Source of the DNA: an uncultured beta proteobacterium
Lineage (GTDB): Bacteria; Pseudomonadota; Gammaproteobacteria; Burkholderiales; Burkholderiaceae_C
DNA length: 64,000 nt
Reading direction: 5' to 3'
Assembly: GCA_903828665.1 (NCBI GenBank)
Contig: CAIKMZ010000064.1
Span: 1 to 64,000, forward strand
Positions 60,122-64,000 of this stretch are shown here, one piece after another. The translations under genes were made by a program, and so were the position numbers. Under the pieces are notes generated by a model that was given only the letters and a program-made list of their open reading frames with translations, was not told the DNA's origin and did not search any database. Within the stretch, counting starts at the first letter, position 1. Every line of letters starts with the position of its first letter.

Positions 60122-62074
60122 TCAGGCCGTGGCGGCTTCGAGCTGGGTGGACAGCGTCAGCCACTGCTCTTCGAGGCTTTGCAGTTCGTCGTTGACCACC
60201 TTGAGCCGCATGCCGAGTTCGGCGAAGTCGGCTGGCGGTGGTGCGGCGCACAGGTGCGCCTCCAGTGCGCCGCCTTCGCCCTGCAGCGTGGCCATGCGCG
60301 CCTCGATGTCTTCGAGCTGGCGCTTGAGCGTGCCGCGCGCGGCCGGCTTGGCCTTGGCGGGTATGGCGGCCTGCGCCTGGGCCTTGCGCTCGGCCTTGGC
60401 GCTGGCACTGCTGGCCTCCTTGATCGCTTCGCGCTGGCGCTTGGCTTCGTCGAGCAGGTAGCGCTGGTAGTCGTCGAGGTCGCCGTCGAACGGCGAGACG
60501 CCGCCGCGCGAGACCATCCAGAATTCGTCGCAGACTGCGCGCAGCAGGGCGCGGTCATGGCTGACCAGCATCACCGTGCCTTCGAACTCGTTGAGCGCCA
60601 TGGACAGCGCCTCGCGCGTGGCCAGGTCCAGGTGGTTGGTCGGCTCATCGAGCAGCAGCAGGTTGGGGCGCTGCCAGACGATCATGCACAGCACCAGGCG
60701 CGCCTTCTCGCCGCCGCTCATGCTGCCCACGGCCTGCTTGACCATGTCGCCGCCGAAATTGAAGGTGCCCAAAAAGCTGCGCAGGTCCTGCTCGCGCGTC
60801 GCCTGGCCGGCGATCCTGCCGGCGGCCGTCAGATCTTTCGCGAGCCGGATCATGTGCTCCAGCGGCGTGTCGGTCGGGCGCAGCACGTCGAGCTCCTGCT
60901 GGGCGAAGTAGCCGATGTTCAGCCCCTTGCCTTCGGTCATCTCGCCGCCGATCGGCTGCAGCGCGCGCGCCACGGTCTTGACCAGTGTCGATTTGCCCTG
61001 GCCGTTGGCGCCCAGGATGCCGATGCGCTGGCCCGCCAGCACCGAGCGGCTGACGTTGTTGACGATCACCGTCGGTGGCGTGCCCGGCGGACTGCCTTCG
61101 GGCGGCGGGTAGCCGAAGCTCACGCCCTGCATCGACAGCATCGGATTGGGCAGATTGGCCGGTTCCTTGAACTCGAAGGTGAAATCCGCATCGGCCAGCA
61201 GCGGCGCGATCTTCTCCATGCGGTCGAGAGCCTTGACGCGGCTTTGCGCCTGCTTGGCCTTGCTCGCCTTTGCCTTGAAGCGCGCGATGAACTTCTGCAG
61301 GTGGGCAATTTTGTCCTGCTGCTTGGAGAAGGCGTTTTGCTGCAGTTCCATCTGCTCGGCACGCAGGTCCTCGAACTTGCTGTAGTTGCCGCCGTAGCGC
61401 ACAAGCTTGGACGCGTCGATGTGCAGCGTGACATTGGTCACCGCGTCGAGAAACTCGCGGTCGTGGCTGATCACGATCATCGTGCCTTCGTATTTCTTGA
61501 GCCATGTTTCCAGCCAGACCAGCGCGTCGAGGTCCAAGTGATTGGTCGGCTCGTCAAGCAGCAGCAGGTCCGACGGGCACATCAGCGCGCGCGCCAGTTG
61601 CAGCCGCATGCGCCAGCCGCCGGAGAAACTATTGACCGGATTGGTGAGCTCGGTGGTCTTGAAGCCCAGCCCCAGGATCAGCGCCTGGGCGCGCGCCGGC
61701 GCGTCGTGCGAGCCGGCGTCGTGCAGCGCCATGTAGGCGTGCGCCATGCGGTCGTAGTCGTCTGTCGCCTCGGCGGCCGTGACCTCCTGCTGCGCTGCCA
61801 GCAGCGTGGTGTCGCCTTCGACCACGAAGTCGGTGGCGCTCTGCTCGGTCTCGGGCATGTCCTGCGCCACCTGGCCCATGCGCCACTGCGCCGGGATGCT
61901 GTATTCGCCGCCGTCCTCGTGCAGCGTGCCGTTGAAGAGCGCGAACAGCGAAGACTTGCCGGCCCCGTTGCGCCCGACTAGGCCCACTTTTTCACCCGGA
62001 TTGAGGGTGACGGTGGCGCCGTCGAGCAGCACCTTGACGCCGCGGCGCAGGGTGACATTTTTAAGAGTAATCAA
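60122..62074 (-). CDS. ABC-F family ATP-binding protein (YheS/Uup-like)
   Basis: Two ABC cassettes (GRNGAGKSSLFAL, GANGQGKSTLVKT), LSGG-type signatures, linker, C-terminal coiled coil. Confidence 0.95.
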   Translation of the reverse strand: MITLKNVTLRRGVKVLLDGATVTLNPGEKVGLVGRNGAGKSSLFALFNGTLHEDGGEYSIPAQWRMGQVAQDMPETEQSATDFVVEGDTTLLAAQQEVTAAEATDDYDRMAHAYMALHDAGSHDAPARAQALILGLGFKTTELTNPVNSFSGGWRMRLQLARALMCPSDLLLLDEPTNHLDLDALVWLETWLKKYEGTMIVISHDREFLDAVTNVTLHIDASKLVRYGGNYSKFEDLRAEQMELQQNAFSKQQDKIAHLQKFIARFKAKASKAKQAQSRVKALDRMEKIAPLLADADFTFEFKEPANLPNPMLSMQGVSFGYPPPEGSPPGTPPTVIVNNVSRSVLAGQRIGILGANGQGKSTLVKTVARALQPIGGEMTEGKGLNIGYFAQQELDVLRPTDTPLEHMIRLAKDLTAAGRIAGQATREQDLRSFLGTFNFGGDMVKQAVGSMSGGEKARLVLCMIVWQRPNLLLLDEPTNHLDLATREALSMALNEFEGTVMLVSHDRALLRAVCDEFWMVSRGGVSPFDGDLDDYQRYLLDEAKRQREAIKEASSASAKAERKAQAQAAIPAKAKPAARGTLKRQLEDIEARMATLQGEGGALEAHLCAAPPPADFAELGMRLKVVNDELQSLEEQWLTLSTQLEAATA

Positions 62075-62083
62075 GGGAATCGA

Positions 62084-64000
<1,917 letters not shown>

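Noticed and set aside
59837-61981. 714-aa plus-strand ORF
   Set aside because: Shadow of the ABC-F gene.

Overview
The window is about 64 kb of GC-rich bacterial chromosome, most likely a Burkholderiales/Comamonadaceae-type betaproteobacterium (inferred from protein content; not testable here). It is mostly core and metabolic genes: valS, ahpF-ahpC, yaaA, queF, ackA, a CheB/CheR fusion next to a GGDEF-EAL protein, an indolepyruvate oxidoreductase fusion, dinB, a Pat-like acetyltransferase, moaE, clpB, gcvT-gcvH-gcvP behind a tandem glycine riboswitch, ETF-QO, scoAB, a DinG-like helicase, an E. coli-type ycaO, phaC-phaA-phaB, an ABC-F ATPase, prmB and a partial dapE. The main accessory feature is an IS110-family (IS1111-group-like) element at about 36357-37927. 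It has subterminal inverted repeats and long non-coding ends, and it sits 6 bp upstream of a start codon between two divergent AhpD/CMD-family genes. Bases 1-123 match the transposase-proximal end of a second, diverged copy. That copy stops in the middle of a REP-like palindrome family found at three other intergenic sites here. Comparing the two ends shows a compensatory base-pair change, which suggests a structured RNA. Other points of interest: an in-frame palindromic insertion in the valS catalytic domain, an open frame joining a chorismate-lyase-like ORF to a 4HBT thioesterase, and several candidate regulatory sites (OxyR, sigma-32, LuxR/PAS, OmpR-type). I found no CRISPR array, prophage, tRNA or rRNA.
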